DNA of 64,000 nt from Arion vulgaris (GCA_020796225.1 CM036774.1:25465692-25529691); one strand, 5' to 3'. Shown: positions 9,895 to 19,877, counted from the first letter of the stretch. The notes: generated from the sequence alone by a model not told the origin. Translations and numbers: made by a program.

Positions 9895-10040
9895 GACGAA
9901 GAAGACGTGGTGGTGGGTCGGTGGATGAGTTAGTGAGTGAGTGAGTGAGCCAATGAAGAAGAATGAAGAAGACGTGGTAGTGGGTCGGTGGGTGGGTTAG
10001 TGAGTGAGTGGAGTGAGTGAGTGAGTGAGCCAATGAAGGA
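9895..10040 (+). repeat. 68-bp direct duplication with GTGA runs
   Basis: gaagaagacgtggt starts at 9898 and again near 9966. Both copies continue through gtgggtcggtgg and a (GTGA)n run to gccaatgaag. Confidence 0.8.
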
Positions 10041-10082
10041 GAATGAATGTGGGAGATTAAGTTAAAGATAAAGTGAGAGATT

Positions 10083-10247
10083 TGGCTGAAATCGGATGCA
10101 TGTGTCCTAAACGTGTAGAAGTCTATACGTTTAGGGGCCTACAAACCAATGTGCAACGTATACACGTTCTTGGCAAAGATCAAACATATCACAAAAAGTG
10201 ATTAAAATTGGTCGTAAAGAACGAACGCAAAGAAGAAGAAGAAGAAA
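10083..10247 (+). mobile_element. S-A SINE 3' half
   Basis: ggctgaaatcggatgcatgt, cctaaacgtgtagaagtcta, gcaacgtatacacgttcttg, catatcacaaaaagtgatta, then ggtcgtaaagaacgaacgca and a (GAA)n tail at 10229-10245. Truncated at the 5' end. Confidence 0.8.
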
Positions 10248-10934
10248 GTGAGAGATAAGACAGAGAGAAAGTGTGTGTTAGTGAAAGAGCGAGAGATTGA
10301 GAGGTCATGTTAAACATTAACAAATAAAGGAAACAAAAGTCAAATTCAGAGAAGTTGAGTAACACATCAAGAAAAAGAGATACTGAGTGAGAAAGAACAA
10401 AAAACAATGAGAGAATAGTGTACATATAAATACTGTCAGACAAAAAATACAAAGAGAGAATATGAAGCAAATCAAACAAGTACAAATATAAAAAGAGGGA
10501 AAACATCAAAGAAACACTTAAAAAATTATTCAAGACATAAATATTCATACACACACAAAAAACAAAAACACTGCACTTACATACATACACATGCACAAAC
10601 GCATACATACGCACACAGCAAAGATAAGGAAGCAGAAAGAAGGCGGCCATGCGCGTCCTCATAGTCAGGTTACCATGGCAATTCTATTTTATAATTAGCC
10701 TAATATTAAAGTGATTTCCCTTGTTGGAGAGTTCGTTTTTTATAGATTGTCTTCTCAATGTATTACAGTATCTGGGTCCCACTCCTACCTCCTTACCTTT
10801 AAGTTACTCTCAACCACTTATAGAATACTTCAGGTAAGTGAAGAACTCGTTCTCATACCTGTGTACGTGTATGTGTACACGGAGTGCATGGAGACAGTTC
10901 TTTAGTGTCTCTATCAATTCACAGTTTACGAATT
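10248..10934. other. AG-rich sequence, nothing coding recognised
   Basis: The first 380 bp is a degenerate purine-rich stretch (gagagat, gaaaga, acaaag). The long minus-strand frame at 10189-10662 is an artefact of this composition. No repeat family was assigned in 10660-10934. Confidence 0.45.
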
Positions 10935-11430
10935 GATTGATTGATTGATTGAACCATCATTATCACACTTCGATGAATCACCATGTGTGCTTCGATATAT
11001 ATTTTTTTACACAGGAAGACCTCGGCGACAGTACACGATCTCCGTTGCATCTCAGCAACAGTGCACAACCTGCATAGCGCTTGAGTCGCAGATCACGACC
11101 TTCGTAGCAGCGGCAAGGGTACGCGATGTAACTTTTGAAGAAATTTAATTGTTGCATCTCAGCAACAGTGCACAACCTGCATAGCGCTTGAGTCGCAGAT
11201 CACGACCTTCGTAGCAGCGGCAAGGGTACGCGATGTAACTTTTGAAGAAATTTAATTTTAAAAAGATGAATTTTGCCCAGACTGCGGCTTTGCAGCTTAC
11301 TCTTATATATTTGACTTAAAAGCTAACATTGAACATGGAATTTATGTTCTATCGTCCGCCTCCAATAGAACTAGAAACTCGATCTCATAAACATTAACAC
11401 CATAGATCTCTGGGGGGAAAATATCCAGAA
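10935..11430 (-). mobile_element. S-E SINE with internal 107-bp duplication
   Basis: Reverse S-E: a gattgattgattgaacc tail at 10935-10953, cacttcgatgaatcaccatg, tttgaagaaatttaatt, and tagaactagaaactcgatct near 11368. The interval 11044-11150 is repeated exactly as 11151-11257 (period 107 bp, both beginning gttgcatctcag). Confidence 0.82.
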
Positions 11431-11439
11431 CGCATGTTT

Positions 11440-11830
11440 AACCAGCGAGCCACGGGAACCATCATTATACATACCCTTCAACATCTGTTAAACAAGTCAG
11501 GGGTAATGAACGAGCTGATAGATTGGCGAACATAGCTACAATATCAGAGGGAGCTGCAATGGACCGAAATAACATTCTCAACACTTTGAGAGAGTCTTTC
11601 TGAAACAGATGAGTTTCAGGGTTGTGAATCCCACTCGCTGACCAGATTGAGACAGATGGGTGTCGATATTGGTGCAGCCCGGAAGGAACGACATACCAAA
11701 TATGCAAAGAGATTGATTAATCAACATCGAACTGGCGTGTTGGATCGCTGGACCCTGCTGGATTTGTTGAGGCGAAGATCAGAGAACCTATGGACATGTA
11801 CGAAGTGCTATGATGATAGTCCTACCCCAT
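11440..11830 (+). mobile_element. I-like LINE RNase H C-terminus
   Basis: The plus strand reads NERADRLANIATISEGAAMD, and in a shifted frame RQMGVDIGAARKERHTKYAK and RSENLWT. The NERADRLA motif marks the end of an RNase H domain, and the following tail matches the I-like elements at 30420-31166 and 50881-52288. It is frameshifted. Confidence 0.72.
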
Positions 11831-12065
11831 GTACACTAAATTCAAGATAAGCATCAACGACCTTTGCCCTTGTGGCTTGGCAAGTAGGATAACAGAGCAT
11901 ATCCTACAGAACTGCCCCCAGTATGCAGACCTGATAAGAAAGTGGTGGCCCACTTACACTACAGTCCAAGACAAACTGTATGACGTGACTGATAATCTGA
12001 GGCAGACGGTTGCCTTTATTATAGAATCCGAAATCCCAATCTAATGAGAACGCAGAAGAAGAAGA
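11829..12065 (+). mobile_element. Jockey-like LINE C-terminus, CCHC knuckle
   Basis: A 71-codon open frame with CPCGLASRITEHILQNCPQY, that is C-x-C-x8-H-x4-C, a zinc-knuckle-like end found after RNase H in Jockey-like ORF2 proteins. It ends with attctaatgagaacgcagaa and a (GAA)n tail at 12055-12064. It lies inside I-like LINE debris. Confidence 0.7.
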
Positions 12066-12400
12066 AAATATAACTGATAACTGATCTGTTAGGGAAGACT
12101 GAGCACATGTGGGTCTTCCCGGAGTGTTATGATGATAGTCCTCAGTGGCAGCTCATGCTCATTTTTGTTGGTGGGACCAGACACACATTTTAAGAAAAAT
12201 CATGGTTTTGGGTTAGGTTATATTTTAATTTATAAAATAATAAATACATGTTACACATTATTTTTGGGGTGGTCCGGCCCCACTGGCCCATAATGACGAG
12301 CCGCCACTGATAGTCCTCATAAATTTAATCTGTTAGAGGAGACGGAGCACACATGGGTCTTCTCGGAGTGCTATGACGTCGGTTCAATAACCAATACCCA
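12066..12400 (+). mobile_element. I-like LINE 3' ends around M1
   Basis: Two copies of the same 3' end (gggaagactgagcacatgtg at 12091 and gagacggagcacacatgggt near 12338), each followed by gtgctatgatg-type sequence. The second ends in aataaccaatacccaa. M1 copy 1 is inserted in the first. Confidence 0.55.
12143..12309 (+). mobile_element. MITE M1 copy 1, 8-bp TSD
   Basis: 167 bp with terminal inverted repeats: left cagtggcagctca, right gacgagccgccactg. Perfect 8-bp repeats atagtcct flank it at 12135-12142 and 12310-12317. An 8-bp target duplication plus CAG-start inverted ends is characteristic of hAT-superfamily non-autonomous elements. No coding capacity. Confidence 0.93.
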
Positions 12401-12705
12401 AAAATAACTTCGGTAATTTCCAATGATTCCATTAGCTGTTAGTGCCCAAAGTCACGTTCAATAATAAACCAAATATAATTTAAACTACAGCTCACGTTTC
12501 GAGTTTAATTCTATTCACATTTTCACTGGCACTTTGTAGGAACAACATCAAGATAATTAAGATAACAGAACTAAACTCCTCTGAGACTAGGCACTACGCT
12601 ACAAGGTGGTGCGCTGTTATTTAACATCAATCAATTAGTGCCCTTGAACGAACTGGACGTACACGTGGAGATATGATATAATTGTCACGATATCGCAGTA
12701 GATAT
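12401..12705. other. Unique sequence between two MITEs
   Basis: About 305 bp with no recognised gene. A locally GC-poor tract lies near 12470-12520. Confidence 0.35.
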
Positions 12706-12870
12706 TAGTGGCGGCTCGTCATTAAGGGCTAGAGGGGCCGGGCCTCACTAAAAATAATGTGTACCGTGTATTTATTATTTAATTAATTAAAATATAATCT
12801 AACCCAAAGCCATGATTTTCCCGAAAATTTGTGTCTGGCCCCACCAACAAAAATGATCACGCCGCCACTG
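12706..12870 (-). mobile_element. MITE M1 copy 2, inverted
   Basis: It begins tagtggcggctcgtcattaa and ends gatcacgccgccactg, so it runs opposite to copy 1. I see no matching 8-bp flanks (gtagatat versus agtgtgct), suggesting age or a rearranged end. Confidence 0.85.
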
Positions 12871-13011
12871 AGTGTGCTCATTACTTCTTTGAGTTGCTGT
12901 TCCTCGATAAAGGCCTATTTGTTGACACGCTGAAGTTGTAAATTCTTCTGGTATTCTTTAGATTAGTAGTACTCCATAATAGTTCCGTTTGTCGCAGGTT
13001 AGCACATTTCC

Positions 13012-13265
13012 ATATTCTTCTTAGAACGCCCCATATCAACCACTTGTTAACCACTCTTTGTGATTTGTATGTGATCCGAGCCTAAGAGTGATTGTACGTT
13101 GTGGCAGTTATGCACCTACAAGTAGACTAACACATCCATTTTCCGCGCCGTTTTTCATTTACTAGGGTCGCTTCCCCAGGCCACTACCTCAGTCGCCTGT
13201 TACGACATGCCTTGTAGATCGCAGTATTACTATTCTATGCTCCCCTTGAGAGCCCCGACAACACA
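13012..13265 (-). mobile_element. S-B SINE
   Basis: Reverse S-B: cttcttagaacgccccatat, ccactctttgtgatttgtat, cacctacaagtagactaac, cttacgacatgcc-type block, cttgagagccccgacaacac. The tail is reduced to cttctt. Confidence 0.8.
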
Positions 13266-13734
13266 CAGGAGACATTTCTATCAAGATTTATTGTAGACAG
13301 TAAAGGCTTTAGAACTCGCAACAAACCATCACTATTTTGGGGAGAATGTGACTAATGTTTATAGGGTCAGAGACCTTGTGCCTAAGATCAAAGTATCACC
13401 TGATCACGGCCTAAGGGTGGGAGCCTTAAAAAAAAACGCTAAATGGCAAATACAAAAAACACTTAAACAACCTCCGAACGCTATCATTCGAAAGATTTAT
13501 GACACTCGGAGTTTACATGTTCAACCGTATTGAGTCCGCTCGTTGTAGCGCTTCCGGGTAGGGCCCAAATTAAAAAAAATTTGTGTAAATAACAATGTTT
13601 TCATATTTCCCAAGAACAAAACAAACAAAAATGATGATTAGTTGAATGTATAAGCTAACAAAAGATTTCTGTGATGTGAAGATGCGGTTCAGGTGTCAGA
13701 AGTATTTGGTTCAATTCTCATGTCTGGCGATCAG
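13266..13734 (+). other. Unique sequence with 61-codon ORF of unknown origin
   Basis: A plus-strand open frame at 13348-13533 encodes a basic peptide ending RKIYDTRSLHVQPY. I do not recognise it, and it has no splice-site context. It could be a degraded mobile-element fragment or chance. Confidence 0.25.
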
Positions 13735-13850
13735 GACTTTTTAACTGATCCCTCATCTCAGTGTAGGTGAGAACGAGTATCTAGTCATATCGGAGATGGA
13801 CGATAAAATGTAGATCCCGTGTTCAAAATGAGCACAGAAAAGAACCATTG
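13735..13850 (+). mobile_element. S-E SINE middle fragment
   Basis: ctgatccctcatctcagtgt, aggtgagaacgagtatctag, atcggagatggacgataaaa, cgtgttcaaaatgagcac: the central S-E segment, truncated at both ends. Confidence 0.65.
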
Positions 13851-13967
13851 TTAGTAGTAAACCAAAAGGAACATGAGGGAAAGTCATTTTTCGATTAAAA
13901 TTTCTAAGGAATTAAAATTATTACCAAATTTTTCACATTTAATAACATATTTACAATATTCACCTTT

Positions 13968-14672
13968 TGTGGGAAGGAAGGAAGGACAGAAGGAAGGAAG
14001 GACAAAAGGAGGGAAGGAAGGAAGGAAGAAAGGTAGAAGGAAGAGAGGTAGAAGAAAGGATAGAAGGAAGGAAGGACAAAAGGAGGGAAGGACGGAAGGA
14101 AGAAAGGTAGAAGGAAGGAAGGACAGAAGGAAGGAAGGACAAAAGGAGGGAAGGAAGGAAGGAAGAAAGGTAGAAGGAAGAGAGGTAGAAGAAAGGATAG
14201 AAGGAAGGAAGGAAGGAAGGATGGGATGAAGGAAGGACGGAATGAAGGATAGAAGGAAGGATAGGAGGAAGGAAGGACAGAAGAAGGAAGGAAGGACAGA
14301 AGAAGGAGGGAAGGACAGAAAAAGGAGGGAAGGACAGAAGGAAGAAAGGTAGAAGGAAGAGAGGTAGAAGGAAGGATAGAAGGAAGGAAGGAAGGACAGA
14401 AGGAAGGACAGAAGGAAGGAAGGACAGAAGGAAGGACAGAAGGAAGGAAGGACAGAAGGAAGGACAGAAGGAAGGAAGGACAGAAGAAGGAGGGAAGGAC
14501 GGAAGGAAGAAAGGTAGAAGGAAGAGAGGTAGAAGGAAGAGAGGTAGAAGGAAGGAAGGAAGGATAGAAGGAAGGAGGGAAGGAAGGAGGGAAGGAAGGA
14601 GGGAAGGAAGGAAGGAAGAAAAGATAGAAGGAAGGAAGGAATGAAGGACAGAAGGAAGGAGGGAAGGAAGGA
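13968..14672 (+). repeat. 700-bp polypurine GGAA/GGACA array
   Basis: Built from ggaa, ggac, gaaaggtagaag and ggga words in higher-order blocks (for example the agaaaggtagaaggaagaga block repeats several times). Nearly all purine on the plus strand. Open frames on both strands (Pro/Ser/Leu-rich in reverse, Lys/Glu/Gly-rich forward) are compositional artefacts. Confidence 0.95.
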
Positions 14673-14814
14673 AACCTAGATTAGCAGTAAATTCACAGAT
14701 TACCCACAATTCTACTATGAGCATTGAGACAAAGAGACAAACAGTAAATTCACAGAATACGCAGTAATTTAAATACCTTGATTTCTGGTAACATCAGATG
14801 GCAGATGTAGATCA

Positions 14815-15201
14815 GAAATAAAGAGCAGAATAGAGCAGGGCAACGCAGCGTTCCAGAAAATGAGAATCATTATATGCAACAAGTCACTGTGAATTGAGGT
14901 CAGTATGTTATTCAGTGCTACATAGAACCAATACTGACATACGGATGTGAGTCATGGACGGTAAAGAAACAGATAGAAAAATCTCTGGAGGCCACAGAGT
15001 TGTGGTTTTACAGAAGAATGATGAGAATTCCATGGACTGCTAAAATGACTAATGTTGAAGTGTTGAATGAAGCAAAGACACAGAACAAGCTTATTATCAA
15101 TATAAGAAAAAGGCAATCATCATTTTTCGAACATGTAATGAGAAGGGGAAACTTAGAACACATTGTGACAACCGGTAAAATCGAAGGGAGACGAGACAGA
15201 G

Positions 15202-15245
<44 letters not shown>

Positions 15246-15370
15246 TATTAGACAGCCTGACTTCATTTCACGGAAGAGCGTCAACAACTGAGATAGTAGC
15301 AAATACCAGGGACATATATTTGTGGACATCCAAGATTGCCTACGACAGCCGGCACGGCACCTGTTAATGA
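14815..15370 (+). mobile_element. BovB/RTE-like LINE C-terminus with GA expansion
   Basis: The plus strand reads IEPILTYGCESWTVKKQIEK, FYRRMMRIPWTAKMTNVEVL and SFFEHVMRRGNLEHIVTTGK. YGCESWTVKK and IPWTAKxTNxEVL are signatures of BovB-like ORF2 after the RT. A (GA)n run at 15207-15242 expands a Arg-Glu stretch. The reading then continues out of frame (gacagcctgacttcatttca). It lies 130 bp from the FAM126 exon, within the downstream intron. Confidence 0.8.
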
Positions 15371-15501
15371 TGACCCAGTAATACTAGGAGAAATGAGACA
15401 GAGACAAATAATAACAGGAATGCTGGATCCCACAACATCAAGAAAATGTTGACAAAACAAACAATGAGAAAGGTATCTAACAGGTGTAAATAAAGTCTTA
15501 C

Positions 15502-15636
15502 CTTTTTCTCACAATTGCTAACACAGCGTAAGTACAGCCAGACCAACGTTGATACAAATTGCAGGGAAAATAATTTTAACTTGTCTTCTTTAGATCTGTA
15601 AAACTCGTACAGCTGATGACACACAGGGTCCAGTTC
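15502..15636 (-). CDS. FAM126: Hyccin (FAM126) internal exon, 45 codons
   Basis: Seen: on the minus strand a pyrimidine-containing tract ending CTGCAG precedes a 135-bp open exon (exactly 45 codons, phase 0 at both ends), and the exon ends AAAAAG followed by gtaaga, a consensus donor. The peptide begins [18 protein letters not shown] and continues with a hydrophobic helix containing LVWLYL. Known: the hyccin/FAM126 N-terminal domain has the near-identical motif PVCHQLFEFYRSGE followed by a leucine-rich helix. The protein is mostly alpha-helical and joins TTC7 and PI4KIIIalpha at the plasma membrane to support PI4P synthesis. It joins in frame with the exon at 45782-45889. The next exon should lie at lower coordinates and was not found above position 1. 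Which FAM126 paralogue this represents is not decided. A random ORF with both splice sites and this motif is very unlikely. Confidence 0.88.
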
Positions 15637-15702
15637 CTGCAGATAGAATAATACACACACCTGATTCTGGATCGTGTAGGTAAAATATAGATTAATTGAT
15701 AC

Positions 15703-16090
15703 ACCTGGATATTGAACATTTAGTACAGGTGATTGAGACACCTGAATATTGAGCATTTAGTGCAGGAGATTGACACACCTGGTTATTGAACATTCTGTAC
15801 AGGTGATAGAGACACCTGGATATTGAACATTCTGTACAGGTGATTGAGACACCTGGATATTGAACATTCTGTACAGGTGATTGTGACACCTGGATATTTT
15901 GAACATTCAGTGCCGGAGATAGAGACACCTTGGTTATTGAATATTTTGTACAGGTGATTGACAAATCTGCATATTGAACATTCTGTACAGGTGATTGACA
16001 CACCTGGCTTTTGAACATTCTGTACATGTTATTAACACACCTGGATGTAGAAAAAACATTTAGTACAGGTGATTGACACACCTGGTTCTT
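15703..16090 (-). repeat. 37-bp satellite next to FAM126 splice acceptor
   Basis: The marker acctg recurs at 15703, 15740, 15777, 15814, 15851 and 15888, an exact 37-bp period; later units are 37-40 bp. About 11 units contain variants of acctggatattgaacattct. All frames stay open because 37 is not a multiple of three, which explains the repetitive minus-strand ORFs. Confidence 0.93.
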
Positions 16091-16139
16091 GAATGTTTAT
16101 TAAAAGTAACTGACACGGTCGTGTGTTTTTCGGATAGAT

Positions 16140-16338
16140 AGACAGATTATGCAATTAAGATAAATTAGACAAAGGGACAAACAGACAGAGAGACAGAGAA
16201 ACAGAGAAACAGAGAAACAGAAGATAGGTAGAGAAGCAGACAGAGAGACAGACAGCCAGAGAGTGAGATAGAGATAGAAATATAGAGAGATTGAGTTAGG
16301 TAGATAGACGTGTAGGTAGGTAGGTAAGTAGGTAGGTA
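16140..16338 (+). repeat. Degenerate GACA/GATA/GTAG simple repeats
   Basis: Runs of gacagaga, gatagaga and gtaggtag. A related tract continues at 16553-16800. The SINE at 16351-16540 is inserted between. Confidence 0.85.
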
Positions 16339-16350
16339 GACAAGTAGGTA

Positions 16351-16540
16351 AATCTGGAGAACCTGTGGCTTTTCTGCCAGCCCGAGGAATTGAACCGCAC
16401 TCACAGGAGACTTGTCACGCGTCGTCCAACGCGCTACGAACACGCTGGGGTGTTCGTGTCACCGAACCGAAGGGTTACGATGTCCATGGCACCGAGCCGA
16501 AGAGCTGATAGCTCAAGTGCTTCTGGATCGAGAAAAAAAA
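16351..16540 (+). mobile_element. S-I SINE with 5' inversion and 12-bp TSD
   Basis: The first ~100 bp (aaatctggagaacctgtggc to gcgctacgaacacgctgggg) is the S-I head reverse-complemented, including the B box as ggaattgaaccgc. From ~16451 (tgttcgtgtcaccgaaccga) to cttctggatcgagaaaaaaa the tail is in forward orientation. Perfect repeats gacaagtaggta lie at 16339-16350 and 16541-16552. Non-inverted copies are at 38155-38345 and 46385-46580. Confidence 0.88.
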
Positions 16541-16552
16541 GACAAGTAGGTA

Positions 16553-16800
16553 GGTATGCAGGAATGCAGGTAGGTGGTATGCAGGTAGGTAGGTAGGTAG
16601 GCAGACACATATGTAGACATATAGATACACAGGTACATGTAGTTTACCTACATGTCTATTTATAGATAGACATGTAGGTAAACAGGTAGACAGGTATTTC
16701 GGTAGGTAGTTAGCTATCTAGCTAGGCAGGTAAGTAGGTCGGTACACAGACAAATACTTAGACGGTAGGCAGGCAGACAGACAAACAGACAGAAAGATAG
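16553..16800 (+). repeat. GTAG/GACA simple repeat tract
   Basis: Degenerate gtaggtag and gacagaca words. Continuation of the target tract of the S-I insertion. Confidence 0.8.
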
Positions 16801-16879
16801 AAACTGATGCATCTCCGTACTTCTACCTTTGAATGCAATAACAATTACACACGATGGGTGCAACATCCAATATCGCATA

Positions 16880-17512
16880 CATATACCAAAAGATTATTGT
16901 ATTCTAATCAAGTAGAAAAGCTTCTTATATCTTGGTCAGATGATAACAGATGATGGCAGATGTTTAACAGAAATTAAAAAGAGAATAGGAATGGCCAAAG
17001 ATAATGTCAATGGTATGAAAGTTACTGACATCCAAACAAATTACAAACAGGCTAAAAATGAGAATGGTTAAATGCTATATATATCCTATATTAATGTATG
17101 GCTCAGGAAACATGGACAATGAACAAGCAGTTAGAAGACAGAATTGATGGATTTGAGATGTGGATATATAGAAGAATAAGCAGAGTTTCATGGACAGAAA
17201 AACAGACAAATAAACATGTTTAAGGAAAACTAGGCATGAAGAAACAATTATTAACAGAAATAAAAATCAGACAAGTAAAGTATTTTGGGCACATAAAAAG
17301 ACATGACACTATGATAAAATCTTTACTAGAGGGAAAGTTGAGGGAAGAGCAAGAGGAAGACCGAGAGATAAGTGGGAGAGAAACTTTAAGAAATGGACAG
17401 GTTACAGTCTGGCAGAGTGCAACACCAAGACGAAAGACAGAGGATGCTGGAGATTCATTACATCCAACCTTTAATGTGGAGACGGCACCTGATGATGATG
17501 ATTAATCTTATA
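16880..17512 (+). mobile_element. BovB/RTE-like LINE C-terminus, GAT tail
   Basis: The plus strand reads a YLGQMITDDGRC motif, ITEIKKRIGMAKD, then KIRQVKYFGHIKRHD and a tail ending in Asp repeats from (GAT)n at 17490-17503. These motifs match the post-RT region of BovB-like elements. Several frameshifts and stops. The same 3' end is at 21943-22065 and a shorter one at 22767-22818. Confidence 0.8.
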
Positions 17513-18288
17513 CAACAGCAGCCTAATCAGGTTTAATAGCCGTATAATTAATTTCAATTGAAATAATTTGACAAACAAATATACAATTGAGCACTGAATT
17601 AAAAAGACACCATTGAAAGATTATGTACATAATAATGTACTGGGTTGAAGACTGGCGGTAGCTGGGAACAGGTTGGGGAGATACGACCTAATTTTAATAC
17701 AAGCGTTTCATAGGAAAATGTCAAGATAACAAGGGCAACGAAGGTGACCCCATAAAAATACCCAGTAAAAAAAAAAAAATCATGATTGTTAAGTGGGAAG
17801 GTAGCAACATGAGAGGTTAAATTTGGGGGAAATTTTGTCGCTATGAAAGGAGTCTAAAATGAATCTCCTGATATGCCACTGTGATCTTGGCCTTAATAAG
17901 TTCTGATAAGCTTTGTCATCAGGCAGCTGTTGGGAATTTGAAATCTCATAAATATTGTCGTTGATTGGCTAATTTCATTTTAATTCACTTGATAGTGAAT
18001 TCTGATAGGTCAAATTAGCGATCACGGGGTTTCAGAAACGATATGGGCCAATTAGGACACGGAATGCCAATTTGTACAGCCCTGTGTTTATTGTCTGCAG
18101 ATTTGGATATTAGCTGGCCAATTATGATGTAATAATATTCACGTTGTGGGTCCATCAACGACTCTAGCATGGCAGCTTATGTGAAATTTTGTGGGGATTT
18201 TTGCACGAAGAATCACATTAAACGTTCATTTTCATCGGCAAATATTTCAAGTGTTTTTTCTAATCTCTGGGATTGTCTTCTCAATGGA
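17513..18288. other. Unique intronic sequence, no recognised feature
   Basis: About 780 bp lacking recognisable repeats or exon-like frames. It is one of the few clean unique stretches in the intron. Confidence 0.45.
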
Positions 18289-18289
18289 A

Positions 18290-18745
18290 TATTGACAATG
18301 TCACATGGAGAGACTTACTGTCACAATGAAAGAATTCACTGACACAATGAAAAATTGTTCATTTCACAATGTGACAATGTTGATATCACAATGAAAAATT
18401 GTTAATGTCAAAATGTGACAATGTTGATATCACAATGAAAAATTGTTCATGTCACAATGTGACAATGTTGATATCATAATGAGAAATTGTTCATGTCACA
18501 ATGTGACAATGTTGATATCATAATGAAAAATTGTTCATGTCACAATGTGACAATGTTGATATAATGAGAAATTGTTCATGTCACACTGTGACAATGTTAA
18601 TATCACAATGAAAAATTATTCATGTCACAATGTGACAATGTTGATATCACAATGAAAAATTGTTCATGTCACAATGTGACAATGTTGATATCATAAAGAT
18701 AAATTGTTCATGTCACAATGTGACAATGTTACTGTCGCAATAGAA
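18290..18745 (+). repeat. 44-bp satellite with a dyad in each unit
   Basis: About nine units of roughly 44 bp containing gtgacaatgttgatatcaca. Each full unit carries tgtcacaatgtgaca (7-bp arms, 1-bp centre) and acaatgaaaaattgt (5-bp arms), so each could form hairpins. Confidence 0.9.
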
Positions 18746-18849
18746 AAATGTGACTGCAATGACGACCTGTATCGTTAGCCCCTGAAAGTCACACAAGCTC
18801 CAGTAACTTCATGCTCAAACATACCCACCTTCTAAAACTGACGTCATCC

Positions 18850-19068
18850 GTGTGTGACCGGGGCTCACATGGGGAGCAAAGAAAACTCTACAAGGCATGT
18901 CGTAAGAGGCGAACTGAGGTAGGGGCCTAGGGAAGCTACCTAGTAAATAAAAAGCGTTGCAGAAATCGGATGTGCTGACCTACTTGTAGGCGTATAACTG
19001 ACACAACGTACAATCTCTCTTAGACTCGGATCACGTAGAAATCACAAAGAGTGGTTAACGTTAGAACA
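18850..19068 (+). mobile_element. S-B SINE, 3' truncated
   Basis: ccggggctcacatggggagc, aggcatgtcgtaagaggcga, gggaagctacctagtaaata, tacttgtaggcgtataactg, atcacaaagagtggttaacg. The tail is replaced by Jockey-like sequence and a hairpin. Confidence 0.8.
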
Positions 19069-19076
19069 TATATTTC

Positions 19077-19150
19077 AACAGTGTACGGGTATTAAGAGCT
19101 TCCGAAAAAAAACCCAATTTTTCGGAAGCTCTTAATACCTGTACGCTGTT
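19077..19150 (+). repeat. 33-bp inverted repeat, 8-bp loop
   Basis: Arm 19077-19109 (aacagtgtacgggtattaag...) pairs with 19118-19150 (...cttaatacctgtacgctgtt), 31 of 33 matched. The left arm with its flank reads EHIFQQCTGIKSFRK, a Jockey-like C-terminal end, so the palindrome is built from a LINE fragment and its inverted copy. Confidence 0.9.
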
Positions 19151-19492
19151 TATTTATTGATCATATTCCTTTATGCATGGAGAATCTTTAAAGAAAGGCT
19201 CAAAGTAATGCATATGACTAGGTATGATGTAGAAAGAAAGGCACAAGATAAAAATGGGTGGACATTTTTTTCTGTCTCTATTCTATGTGCTCTCCCTAAG
19301 ACGCGGCGAGGACACATGATAATGATGAAGATGATGGAAGACGATACAATAAATGCAGACTCCACTAATCCCTACCACCTAGTGTCCTGCACATAACAGA
19401 CCATTATCTTCAGACTCAGAAGAACAAAACAAAGAAATCAAATGCACAGAAAGCTTTAACATGTGAAAGCAAATGTATTTACTTGTCGACTC

Positions 19493-19771
19493 AACACAGA
19501 AACTCGCCCGAGTGGTTACCGGGACCCAAATTTGGGGTGTAAAGAACAGAACCACTGTTACCTACCACGCATGTCGTAAGAGGCGGCTAAGGAGGTTTGA
19601 CTGAAATCGGATGCACGTGTCATAAACGTGTAGAAGTCTATGCATTTAGGGGCCTACCAAACCAATGTGCAACGTATATACACGTTCTTGTCAAAGATCA
19701 AACATATCACAAAGTGTGATTCAAATTGGTCGTAAAGAACGAACGCAAAGAAGAAGAAGAACACAGAAACT
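19493..19771 (+). mobile_element. S-A SINE, full length with 12-bp TSD
   Basis: Element 19505-19759 (255 bp) starts cgcccgagtggttaccggga, an A-box-like sequence of the Leu/Ser tRNA type, and ends in gaacgcaaagaagaagaag. I see no clear B box. Perfect 12-bp repeats aacacagaaact lie at 19493-19504 and 19760-19771. Because both boundaries are fixed, this is the best reference copy of S-A. Confidence 0.88.
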
Positions 19772-19877
19772 GCAGAATGCCTCCATCATGTACGTCGGCT
19801 CTACATGAATTATTATTATTGTATTTCTCTCGTGACGTTTGTGACTTACTGGTAGTCAGCTCCATCACAACCCAAGA

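Noticed and set aside
10189..10662. 157-codon Leu/Phe/Ser-rich ORF with apparent membrane segments
   Set aside because: Reverse translation of a degenerate AG-rich tract; the hydrophobic look comes from CT-rich codons.
13873..14724. Long open frames on both strands (118 and 254 codons)
   Set aside because: They are translations of a polypurine simple repeat; no domain or splice context.
15364..15756. 130-codon minus-strand ORF around the FAM126 exon
   Set aside because: Only 15502-15636 is exon; the ORF extends into intron and satellite by chance, as the splice signals show.
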